From: JAZNOQ01 sp045589215
GTDB lineage: Bacteria > Bacillota > Clostridia > Oscillospirales > CAG-272
Direction: 5' to 3'
DNA: 34,440 bases
NCBI GenBank assembly: GCA_045589215.1
Contig: JAZNOQ010000089.1
Span: 1 to 34,440, forward strand
The notes below the pieces were generated by a model. It saw nothing but the letters and a program-made list of their open reading frames with translations. It made no database searches and was not told where the DNA came from. Positions 24,462-31,174 of the stretch are shown one piece after another. The first letter of the stretch is position 1. The number at the start of each line of letters is the position of its first letter. A program made the position numbers and the translations under genes.

Positions 24462-25016
24462 TCAGATCGTCATAATTTCTTTTTCCTTACCTGCGGTGAC
24501 CGCATCGATCTTCTTGATGTATTTGTCGGTGAGATCCTGCACAGCCTTCTCCGAGGTCTTCTGCTCGTCCTCGGTCATCTCGCCGTCCTTCTTCATCTTC
24601 TTTGCCACATCCATCGCATCTCTGCGGATATTACGAATGACGACCTTAGCTTCTTCGCCCATCTTCTGCACCTGCTTTTTCAGCTCCTTACGGCGTTCCT
24701 CTGTGAGGACCGGGAAGGAAAGACGAAGGACAGAACCATCGTTTGCGGGTGTCAAGCCGACGTCGGACATTAGGATCGCCTTTTCCATCGCCTTGAGAGT
24801 GCTCTGGTCATAGGGCTTTACCATCAGAGTTTTTGCGTCGACCACGCGGATATCAGCCATCGAGCTGAGGGGCGTGGGGGCGCCGTAATAATCAAAGGAA
24901 ACGCGGCTGAGCACGTTAGGGTTCGCCTGTCCTGCGCGTACAGTCGCGAGGTTCTGCTCGTAAGCGGCGATCGCCTTGTCCATCTTTGCTTCAAAGTCTT
25001 TTGTGTTCAGTTTCAT
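24462..25016 (-). CDS. frr: Ribosome recycling factor
   Basis: Releases ribosomes from mRNA after termination together with EF-G. The 184-residue protein has the two-domain layout: a three-helix bundle (AKMDKAIAAYEQNLATVRAG at the start, VRNIRRDAMD-type VIRNIRRDAMDVAKKMKKDG later) and the small domain around DYYGAPTPLSSMADIRVVD. LRLSFPVLTEERRKEL is the hinge block. The usual length is 185. It lies 106 nt after pyrH with a weak ribosome binding site (GGA) before the ATG; no convincing promoter is visible in the gap. Confidence 0.97.
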   Translation of the reverse strand: MKLNTKDFEAKMDKAIAAYEQNLATVRAGQANPNVLSRVSFDYYGAPTPLSSMADIRVVDAKTLMVKPYDQSTLKAMEKAILMSDVGLTPANDGSVLRLSFPVLTEERRKELKKQVQKMGEEAKVVIRNIRRDAMDVAKKMKKDGEMTEDEQKTSEKAVQDLTDKYIKKIDAVTAGKEKEIMTI

Positions 25017-25122
25017 AAGTGATTCCGTTTATCGCTCCCGTCTGTGGGGGCGATCCTTTCTTTGCGTCGTTAATATAACTTAAAATAACTTGGTTTGTTG
25101 TGAAACGGTTCGGGAATATCGG

Positions 25123-25854
25123 TCACGCGTGCATTTCAGTTCCGGGAGTTTCTCCCATCACCACACGGTATATGTTCATCGGATCGGAAAGCGCGAATGC
25201 ATATGAGTTCAGCTTATTCTCCATACAGAAGATCATTGCGGTCATATCAAACGCCTTGAGTTTTTTCTCAATGATCTCACTGTAAGAGATCTCCTTGATC
25301 AGCGTTGCATCGGGATTCTTACGCGGGTCATCGGTATAAACACCGTCGATATTCTTCGCCATCAGAACGGCATCTGCTTCGATCTCCGCCGCGCGGATGA
25401 CCGCAGGAGTATCCGTAGAAAAGAAGGGGGTTCCAAGTCCGCCGCCGAAAATCACGACCTTCCCCGCCTCCAGCGCCTCGATCGCGTGTCTCGGAGAATA
25501 GAGATCGGCAAACGCATTCATCTCGACCGCAGTCATCACGACCGAATCGAGGCCTTCGTGAGCGAAGGTATCCTGAAGTGCAAGGGCGTTGATAACGGTA
25601 GCGAGCATTCCCATGCCATCCGCGCGAACGCGGTTCATCTTGACCCCCTGTCTGCCGCCGCGCCAGATATTACCGGCACCCACGATCAGTGCGATCTCTA
25701 CGCCTGCATCTCTGCACTTTTTCAAAACGTGTGCGAGCGACGTGATCAAATCAAAATTCAAGATCTCATCGTGAGAATTATCTCTGAGTGCTTCACCCGA
25801 AATCTTTAATACGATTCTTTTATATTTCGGTGTTTTTTCGTTACTTGATTCCAT
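25123..25854 (-). CDS. pyrH: Uridylate kinase
   Basis: UMP kinase of the bacterial hexameric type, making UDP from UMP in pyrimidine nucleotide synthesis. Motifs: KRIVLKISGEAL at the N-terminus, LIVGAGNIWRGGRQG, ATVINALALQD, AIEALEAGKVVIFGGGLGTPFFSTD and MAKNIDGVYTDDPRKNPDA. It has 243 residues, a normal length. The ATG at 25854 is the only start, because a TGA lies in frame just upstream. The best ribosome binding sequence, GGAGG, is 14 nt away, farther than ideal. The gene has its own promoter at 25930-25958 behind the tsf terminator. Confidence 0.97.
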   Translation of the reverse strand: MESSNEKTPKYKRIVLKISGEALRDNSHDEILNFDLITSLAHVLKKCRDAGVEIALIVGAGNIWRGGRQGVKMNRVRADGMGMLATVINALALQDTFAHEGLDSVVMTAVEMNAFADLYSPRHAIEALEAGKVVIFGGGLGTPFFSTDTPAVIRAAEIEADAVLMAKNIDGVYTDDPRKNPDATLIKEISYSEIIEKKLKAFDMTAMIFCMENKLNSYAFALSDPMNIYRVVMGETPGTEMHA

Positions 25855-25929
25855 AACAGGTCAAACATCCTCCGTACGCGTCTCAGTCGGCTTATCGGGA
25901 GGTCCACTCTCAAAATCGCCGCCTTATAT

Positions 25930-25958
25930 ATTGTACACTTTTTTTATTCATTTGTAAA
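25930..25958 (-). promoter_or_regulatory. Promoter of pyrH
   Basis: TTTACA (25953-25958), a 17-bp AT-rich spacer, and TACAAT (25930-25935) on the minus strand. It starts a transcript near 25923 with a leader of about 69 nt. The 308-bp gap between tsf and pyrH (25855-26162) holds this promoter, the tsf terminator and otherwise AT-rich sequence with no gene. Confidence 0.85.
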
Positions 25959-26048
25959 CAGGTTTTTGAAAAATTTACGAAATAAATGCAAAATTTTACG
26001 ACTTAAAAAGATTTTCTTTCCGATCGATCGGCAAACTTCGCCAGAGAA

Positions 26049-26107
26049 AAGAAAAACTGCACCGCGCGGCATTCGTGTCAAAAACAAGAACCCCATACAG
26101 TGCAGTT
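26049..26107 (-). terminator. Terminator after tsf
   Basis: On the minus strand AACTGCAC (26100-26107) pairs with GTGCAGTT (26055-26062) around a 37-nt loop, followed by a T-rich run. The long loop can fold further. A small dyad, GTGAC-ACAA-GTCAC (26124-26137), lies between the tsf stop and this stem. Confidence 0.75.
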
Positions 26108-26162
26108 ATTTCATTGGATCGACGTGACACAAGTCACAGCCGAGGCAAAAGGTCAAAGCTTA

Positions 26163-27098
26163 TCAGTTGCCGCCGTTTGCGAGCTTTGCGATCTCTTCAG
26201 CAAAGTTCTCTTCTCTCTTTTCGATGCCCTCGCCCTTCTCGAAGATCTCGAAGGAAACGACACCGATCTCAGCGCCGAGAGCCTTTGCAGTAGCCTTAAC
26301 GTACTCGCCGACAGTCATCTTATCTTCCTTGACGTAGGGCTGATCTACGAGGCAAACTCTCTCATAGAACTTGCCAAGACGACCGCCAACCATCTTTTCG
26401 AGGATTGCGTCGGGCTTGTTTGCGTTCTTGGGATCGTTCTTAGCCTGCTGAACGAGAATTGCCTTCTCCTCTTCAACCTCAGTAGCGGGAACCTCGTCAC
26501 GGTTTACGTACTTAGGAGGATTGCCTGCTGCGATCTGGAGAGCGATATTCTTTGCAAACTCACAGAAATCAGCGTTTTCATGAAGCGCCTCGGGAGCATT
26601 AAACTTAACGATAACGCCCGTTGCACCCATGCCGTGGATGTAGGTCGAAACCAAACCTTCAACGATCACGAAGCGGCGGATGCTGATCTTCTCGCCGATA
26701 ACAGCGATCTTCTCAACGAGGGTATCCTTAACCGAGGTGCTCGAGCCTGCACAGTTCATTTCCATGAAAGCGTCCATGCTTGCGGGCTTATTTTCAACGA
26801 TGGTCTTCAGAAGATCCTTAACGAAAGCACGGAAGGACTCGTTCTTTGCAACGAAGTCGGTCTCCGAGTTTACTTCGATCATTGCGGTGGTGTTGCCAAC
26901 GGTCATAACGTCAACGATACCCTCTGCCGCAATTCTGCTTTCCTTCTTGGAAGCGGTAGCAAGTCCCTTCTCACGAAGGATCTTGATTGCCTTTTCAGTG
27001 TCGCCTTCAGCCTCAACGAGTGCCTTCTTGCACTCCATCATGCCGAGACCTGTCTTTGCGCGAAGCGCTGCTACGTCCTTTGCAGTAATATTTGCCAT
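26163..27098 (-). CDS. tsf: Translation elongation factor Ts
   Basis: Nucleotide exchange factor that recharges EF-Tu with GTP. The N-terminal UBA-like domain reads VAALRAKTGLGMMECKKAL, followed by EAIKILREKG-type KAIKILREKGLATA. The signature VNSETDFVAKNESF and the VCLVDQPYVKEDKMTV block near the C-terminus are complete. It has 311 residues, slightly longer than E. coli's 283. It is 46 nt after rpsB, in its normal place, and followed by a terminator. Confidence 0.98.
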   Translation of the reverse strand: MANITAKDVAALRAKTGLGMMECKKALVEAEGDTEKAIKILREKGLATASKKESRIAAEGIVDVMTVGNTTAMIEVNSETDFVAKNESFRAFVKDLLKTIVENKPASMDAFMEMNCAGSSTSVKDTLVEKIAVIGEKISIRRFVIVEGLVSTYIHGMGATGVIVKFNAPEALHENADFCEFAKNIALQIAAGNPPKYVNRDEVPATEVEEEKAILVQQAKNDPKNANKPDAILEKMVGGRLGKFYERVCLVDQPYVKEDKMTVGEYVKATAKALGAEIGVVSFEIFEKGEGIEKREENFAEEIAKLANGGN

Positions 27099-27144
27099 TT
27101 TTGTATTCCTCTTTAAATCAAAATATGAATTTGTTTTCCGAGAA

Positions 27145-27873
27145 TTATTCTTCGGTGGTTTCTGCGGTCTCGACAGCCTCAGCGGTCTCCTCGCCCTGCT
27201 TGCCCTCGATCACAGCGTTTGCGATAACCGAAGAAATGAGGCGGATCGCGCGGATCGCGTCGTCGTTACCGGGAATAACGTAGTCTGCGTCATCGGGGTC
27301 ACAGTTGGTGTCAACGATTGCGATGACCGGAATGCCGAGCTTCTTTGCTTCCATAACGGCATTCTTTTCCTTGCGGGGGTCAACTACGAATACAGCGTCG
27401 GGAAGCTGCTGCATCGTCTTGATACCGCCGTAGTTACGCTCGAGGTCGAAGATTTCCTTCTGCTTTGCAGCGACTTCCTTCTTCGGGAGCATCTCGAAGA
27501 CGCCCTCTTCCTGCATCTTGTTCAGCTCGTTGAGACGGCTGATCGAGCGCTGAATGGTAGCGAAGTTGGTCATCATACCGCCGGGCCAACGTACGTTTAC
27601 GTAGTACATGCCGCAACGGAGAGCCTCCTCCTTGATTGCGTCAGCAGCCTGCTTCTTCGTACCGATGAACAGGATGTTGCCGCCGTTTGCCGCGAGCTCG
27701 CGAACAAACATATACGCTTCGTCGAACTTCTTAACGGTCTTCTGCAGGTCGATGATGTAGATACCGTTACGTTCGGTGAAGATGTACTCCGCCATCTTGG
27801 GGTTCCATCTTCTGGTGTGATGTCCGAAATGGACGCCTGCTTCAAGCAGCTGCTTAATGGTGATTACTGACAT
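27145..27873 (-). CDS. rpsB: Ribosomal protein S2
   Basis: Small-subunit ribosomal protein S2. The N-terminus TIKQLLEAGVHFGHHTRRWN is diagnostic; WPGGMMTNFATI and PDAVFVVDPRKEKNAVMEAK follow. At 242 residues it has normal length, ending in a Glu/Thr-rich acidic tail (ETAEAVETAETTEE). The ATG at 27873 is used, with GGGAGGA about 10 nt upstream; an earlier out-of-frame ATG lies 7 bases before it. It is first in the conserved cluster and has a strong promoter with a structured leader. Confidence 0.98.
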   Translation of the reverse strand: MSVITIKQLLEAGVHFGHHTRRWNPKMAEYIFTERNGIYIIDLQKTVKKFDEAYMFVRELAANGGNILFIGTKKQAADAIKEEALRCGMYYVNVRWPGGMMTNFATIQRSISRLNELNKMQEEGVFEMLPKKEVAAKQKEIFDLERNYGGIKTMQQLPDAVFVVDPRKEKNAVMEAKKLGIPVIAIVDTNCDPDDADYVIPGNDDAIRAIRLISSVIANAVIEGKQGEETAEAVETAETTEE

Positions 27874-28020
27874 TTTTCATGTCCTCCCTTTCCGGTTTTT
27901 CCACCACATCGGGGCCATACACCTTCATCGCGAGATCCGCGACACCGGGGTGATCCGTTCCGATGTGTGTGTAATAAAATATTTTGTTTTTGCGGTGGCA
28001 AATGCTTCCTCCCGCAAAAC
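27874..28020 (-). promoter_or_regulatory. Structured 5' leader of rpsB
   Basis: About 147 nt between the predicted transcription start and the rpsB ATG. It contains two clear stems on the minus strand: TTTTGCGG / CCGCAAAA (28012-28019 with 27988-27995), which begins almost at the first transcribed base, and a larger one closed by CACATCGG / CCGATGTG (27960-27967 with 27905-27912) with further G/C-rich pairing inside. The second ends about 20 nt before the ribosome binding site. Its shape fits autogenous control by a ribosomal protein, but I cannot match it to a named leader class. Confidence 0.65.
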
Positions 28021-28026
28021 GAAACT

Positions 28027-28055
28027 ATTATACCACAGCTTATTCTGTTTTTCAA
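28027..28055 (-). promoter_or_regulatory. Promoter of the rpsB-tsf operon
   Basis: TTGAAA (28050-28055), a 17-bp spacer, and perfect TATAAT (28027-28032) preceded by TGG, an extended -10, on the minus strand. It is the best-scoring promoter in the window by eye, fitting for a ribosomal protein gene. Confidence 0.92.
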
Positions 28056-28093
28056 CAGGATGCCGAATTGTTTACAAATGATTTACATTTTCA

Positions 28094-28390
28094 TCAATTG
28101 AAATTGCTCTTTCGATGCTTTTTTCCTCTCCACTCACACGCGTCGAGCTCCTCCTTCGGGAGCTTTACAAGGATCGCATCCTCCCCGATGCAGTCGATCC
28201 TGCACCATGGGATCACAATATCCGCGTTTTTCCCGAGCCCCAGAAAGCCCGTTCCCCGCGGCACGATCAAGGAGCAGATCCGACCGTCACAAATGTCGAT
28301 CTCAAAATCGCAAACGTATCCGAGCCGAGCACCGTCGCAAAGATTGATGACCTCTTTCTGTCTGAGCTCATCGGTTCCCATTTTTCCCAT
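28094..28390 (-). CDS. YlmC/YmxH-family PRC-barrel protein
   Basis: A small (98-residue) PRC-barrel protein of the kind named YlmC/YmxH in spore-forming Firmicutes. The family pattern is visible: RQKEVINLCDGARLGYVCDFEID, with IVP...FLGLGKNADIVIPWCRIDCIGEDAILVK after it. The start ATG at 28390 is taken because GGAGG lies 7 nt upstream; a longer frame to 28435 has no such site. The basic tail (WRGKKHRKSNFN) is typical of a small RNA- or protein-binding adaptor, but the molecular function is not known. It follows the P-type-ATPase-like gene by 89 nt and precedes the rpsB promoter. Confidence 0.85.
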   Translation of the reverse strand: MGKMGTDELRQKEVINLCDGARLGYVCDFEIDICDGRICSLIVPRGTGFLGLGKNADIVIPWCRIDCIGEDAILVKLPKEELDACEWRGKKHRKSNFN

Positions 28391-28479
28391 ACAAATCCCT
28401 CCACCATACGTTTTGCCGAAGCGCGTTCGGTTCAAACACCATTTTATGAGGGAATGTATAAAAAGAGACCGAAGGCGAC

Positions 28480-31062
28480 TTACGTTTTTCCCTTAGGGAT
28501 CCCCTTTGTTTGTCGCCGTCTTTCACGAAATCGCACGTACAAAAGTCCGAAAGCCGACGCAAGGATCAGCGTTGCCCCTCGATAGACCCCCGAAAAAAGC
28601 GGAGAGACGGTAACACCGAAAAGCTGTAAGAGGAGCGGCAGCATAGAAAGCACGAAACCGATGAATGCTCCCACCGATGCCGTATAAATACCCCGCCTTA
28701 TAACGTCGCTATTTTTTCGAAGCTCGACCTGCGGGATCAAGATACCGCCGTCGTCCCTCGCACTCCCCAAGAGAACGGTAAGTCCGAGGATCAGGTTTCC
28801 GATCAGACCGACAAAGGACAGCGAAACTGCCGCATAAAGATCTCCAAGTCCAAAAAGCGCAGGAATCAGCCAGCCCGCGGAAATCCCGAACGAAAGGACA
28901 AGGAACTTCAGGAGAAGTCTCCTTTGATCCTCGATCCTTCTTCCAAGAGATAGCGTCCGAAAAACTGCAGAAAGTCCGCCTCCCTGTCGGGAAGCGCGCG
29001 GGATCAAAACGTCGGCCTCCGTTTTCGTTTGCTCGGACGCCTCGGCACCGTACCGTACACCCGAGATCGGTAATTCGGAGAGCTCCTTCGCTTCAGAATG
29101 GGGACGTCCGAGTGCCGCATCCCCGCAAGCGATCGGAACGGACACATAGCTCAGAAGCACCCGATCCTCGTCATCGATCACGACAGCTCCCGTTCGTATT
29201 CCGTTTCCTTCGAGTGTCTCGATCAGTGTGCGGATCTCTTCTCTCGTAAATCCGAGGTAGGCGGAATAAGCACCAAAGCCCTCGGTGATATTCTTCCCTT
29301 CACGGCGGAAATCCGATGCCAACGCGATCTCGGTGTCAGACAAAGCGGCACCTGCCGAGCGGACAAAGTAACGGTCTGCCTCGGTTTCACCGTCGAGGAA
29401 GAGCAGCGGGCGGATGCCGACCGACGAAAAGGCAGTAAAGGCTTCGCGTGTCCCTTTGGTGATAAGCTCCGCATATGCGAAAAAACCAAGGAAAACAAGC
29501 ATTCCGTCTGCATTTTTCTCGGCGTAGCAATGGATACTGCCGCCGCGAGAAGTGCAGACGTCTATCGCCTCCCGAACCGCCACACGTTTTTCCGTTGTCA
29601 AGGCGATTGTCTTTCCGTTTTCAAGGAGGTGGGTACAACGAAGGAGAAGATCCTCCCCGATCGACGAGCAGAGGACACGGGGGACGAGCCCCTCCTCCGA
29701 GGTGTCAAAATATTCGAGTGCTTCGATCGGATTTTCACGCATCGGAGCGCGGTAATTGCCTACACGGTATCGGATATCGAGCATTTCGGTATCCGCTTCG
29801 ACAAAGGCGGCGTATTCGAAAAGCTCCTTTCTCAGTCTGTCTCGCAGTGCGTTTTCACGGTCAAGGAGCTTTGTCGGCGACTCGTTTGCCTTTCGCAGAA
29901 GAAGCAGTGCTTTTTCTGTAAGTGTGCGGCACTTAGGATCCTTCAGTTCTCCTCCCGCAAAAAACGCACCGTCCGAGAAAACACCGATCACACGCGGAGA
30001 TCCGTCGGTCAGCATCGGGTTTCCGAGCAGAACAAGGACATCCATGGATGCAATGCGCTCCGACACCGACGCGGTACGAAGCAAGGCACCGAGAGACGTC
30101 CCCTTCCGATTTACAAAGCGATAGATCGCGCGGGTAGCGGAGAGGTCGAGAAGCGCAATGATCCATCCCGGGAAGACCGCCGTTGAAAGCGAAAGTACCG
30201 TCAGGAAAGAGATCGCTAGGTCGCGTGGGTCCCCGAAAGCATATGCAAATGCAGTAAGCGGAAGCGAAAGGAGCAAGAGTACAATACCGATGTTTTTTGT
30301 CCATCGAAGGACGGTCGGGACGAGGCTGTTTTTTTCTTCCGCTCGTCCGAGAGAAAGTCCTCCCGTAAGTGCGCCGATGTACGTATAGCTCCCCGTTTCG
30401 GTCACAACGGCGCGCGCACTTCCCGAAAGGATCCGCGAGCCTGCCGTTACCGTATTGACACGTTCCTCGGGAGGAATATCCCGTCTGCCGTCGAGACGAG
30501 CATCCGCGTCCTTTTCTCTCGTTACGAAACGGTCTTTCCCTGACGCATCGTGTCCGCAATAGACACACACCGTGAGTTTTTCTGCCGTAAGAAGCCTTGC
30601 GTCAAACGGAACGACGTCTCCCCTCGAAAGGAGGACAACGTCTCCTCGCACAACGTAGCGGCAATCGGTAATGAAAAGCTTCCCCTCACGAAGCACCTTG
30701 ACCTTTGGACAAAATCCGAAACAGAGTCGGCTTTCGAGCTCCGACGACACCTTCGAAACGGTCACAGAAAACACGAAATTCACAAGAAGAAAGACAAAGC
30801 AAAGGAGAGACAGGCGCGTGTGATCGAAAAATGCCAACGCCCCCGACGTAAGAAGCATCAGCCAAAAGGAAAAATCCGACACACACGGCGCGATCAGCTG
30901 AGGCCATGTCTTTTTCGGCGCATAGTAAAACGCCCGCTCATCCGAAAGGCTCGTCCTGCCAAAGCGAACACGCGCCGCCTTATGAGAAAGTCCAAGAACG
31001 GCGTTGGTATTCAAGAGGCGCACAACATCCTCTTTCGAGCCCATATAATCCTTACGTTTCAT
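28480..31062 (-). CDS. P-type ATPase-like membrane protein lacking all catalytic motifs
   Basis: An 860-residue protein with the layout of a P2-type cation pump but without its catalytic residues. Recognisable parts: N-terminal cation-ATPase domain (GSKEDVVRLLNTNAVLGLS), two membrane helices, an actuator domain (RGDVVLLSRGDVVPFDARLL, then AGSRILSGSARAVVTETG), helices 3-4, a P/N-domain region, and about four C-terminal helices, fewer than the usual six. The phosphorylation motif DKTGTLT reads LGNPMLT, with L346 in place of the phosphorylated Asp. PEGLP in helix 4 reads FPGWI. No TGES is present (the spot reads YCGHDASGK). The KGA motif reads SSIGED, TGD reads LDG, and the hinge GDGxND reads IDDEDRV. 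The frame is intact and codon use ordinary, so it is not decaying. The start at 31062 follows GGAAGG; an ATG at 31083 has no site. It lies downstream of the ClpE-like gene. It probably cannot pump ions by the usual cycle; its role is unknown. Confidence 0.82.
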   Translation of the reverse strand: MKRKDYMGSKEDVVRLLNTNAVLGLSHKAARVRFGRTSLSDERAFYYAPKKTWPQLIAPCVSDFSFWLMLLTSGALAFFDHTRLSLLCFVFLLVNFVFSVTVSKVSSELESRLCFGFCPKVKVLREGKLFITDCRYVVRGDVVLLSRGDVVPFDARLLTAEKLTVCVYCGHDASGKDRFVTREKDADARLDGRRDIPPEERVNTVTAGSRILSGSARAVVTETGSYTYIGALTGGLSLGRAEEKNSLVPTVLRWTKNIGIVLLLLSLPLTAFAYAFGDPRDLAISFLTVLSLSTAVFPGWIIALLDLSATRAIYRFVNRKGTSLGALLRTASVSERIASMDVLVLLGNPMLTDGSPRVIGVFSDGAFFAGGELKDPKCRTLTEKALLLLRKANESPTKLLDRENALRDRLRKELFEYAAFVEADTEMLDIRYRVGNYRAPMRENPIEALEYFDTSEEGLVPRVLCSSIGEDLLLRCTHLLENGKTIALTTEKRVAVREAIDVCTSRGGSIHCYAEKNADGMLVFLGFFAYAELITKGTREAFTAFSSVGIRPLLFLDGETEADRYFVRSAGAALSDTEIALASDFRREGKNITEGFGAYSAYLGFTREEIRTLIETLEGNGIRTGAVVIDDEDRVLLSYVSVPIACGDAALGRPHSEAKELSELPISGVRYGAEASEQTKTEADVLIPRASRQGGGLSAVFRTLSLGRRIEDQRRLLLKFLVLSFGISAGWLIPALFGLGDLYAAVSLSFVGLIGNLILGLTVLLGSARDDGGILIPQVELRKNSDVIRRGIYTASVGAFIGFVLSMLPLLLQLFGVTVSPLFSGVYRGATLILASAFGLLYVRFRERRRQTKGIPKGKT

Positions 31063-31104
31063 AAGCCGTTCCCTTCCTTTCATCGTTTTTTCGTCAAGTG
31101 GCAG

Positions 31105-31168
31105 AATAAAAATTCCGAAGGAGACCGCGCACCGATTTCAGGTACAGCAGTCCCCTTCGGGTCGGTGC
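31105..31168 (-). terminator. Terminator with a competing alternative hairpin after the ClpE-like gene
   Basis: On the minus strand CCGAAGGGGAC (31150-31160) pairs with GTCTCCTTCGG (31115-31125), with one G-U pair, followed by AATTTTTATT, a plausible intrinsic terminator. A second stem, GCACCGA (31162-31168) with TCGGTGC (31129-31135), crosses the first, so the two are likely exclusive. TTGCGTC/GACGCAA lies over the stop codon just upstream. The arrangement could set how much transcription reaches the P-type-ATPase-like gene. Confidence 0.6.
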
Positions 31169-31174
31169 TTTGCG

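Noticed and set aside
26124..26137. GTGAC-ACAA-GTCAC, resembling a CRP-type site
   Set aside because: It lies just after the tsf stop with no promoter beside it, and the spacing does not match a CRP site; it is more likely part of the 3' end structure.
26100..27870. Two long plus-strand open frames (338 and 396 codons) over tsf and rpsB
   Set aside because: They mirror highly expressed genes with biased codon use, which leaves the opposite strand free of stops. No start signals or families are seen.
29098..30186. A 362-codon plus-strand frame
   Set aside because: Antisense to the intact P-type-ATPase-like gene, with a Ser/Arg/Cys-rich composition typical of shadow frames.
28480..31062. The P-type-ATPase-like gene as a decaying pseudogene
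   Set aside because: There is no stop or frameshift over 860 codons, and the fold-level features are kept while only catalytic spots differ.
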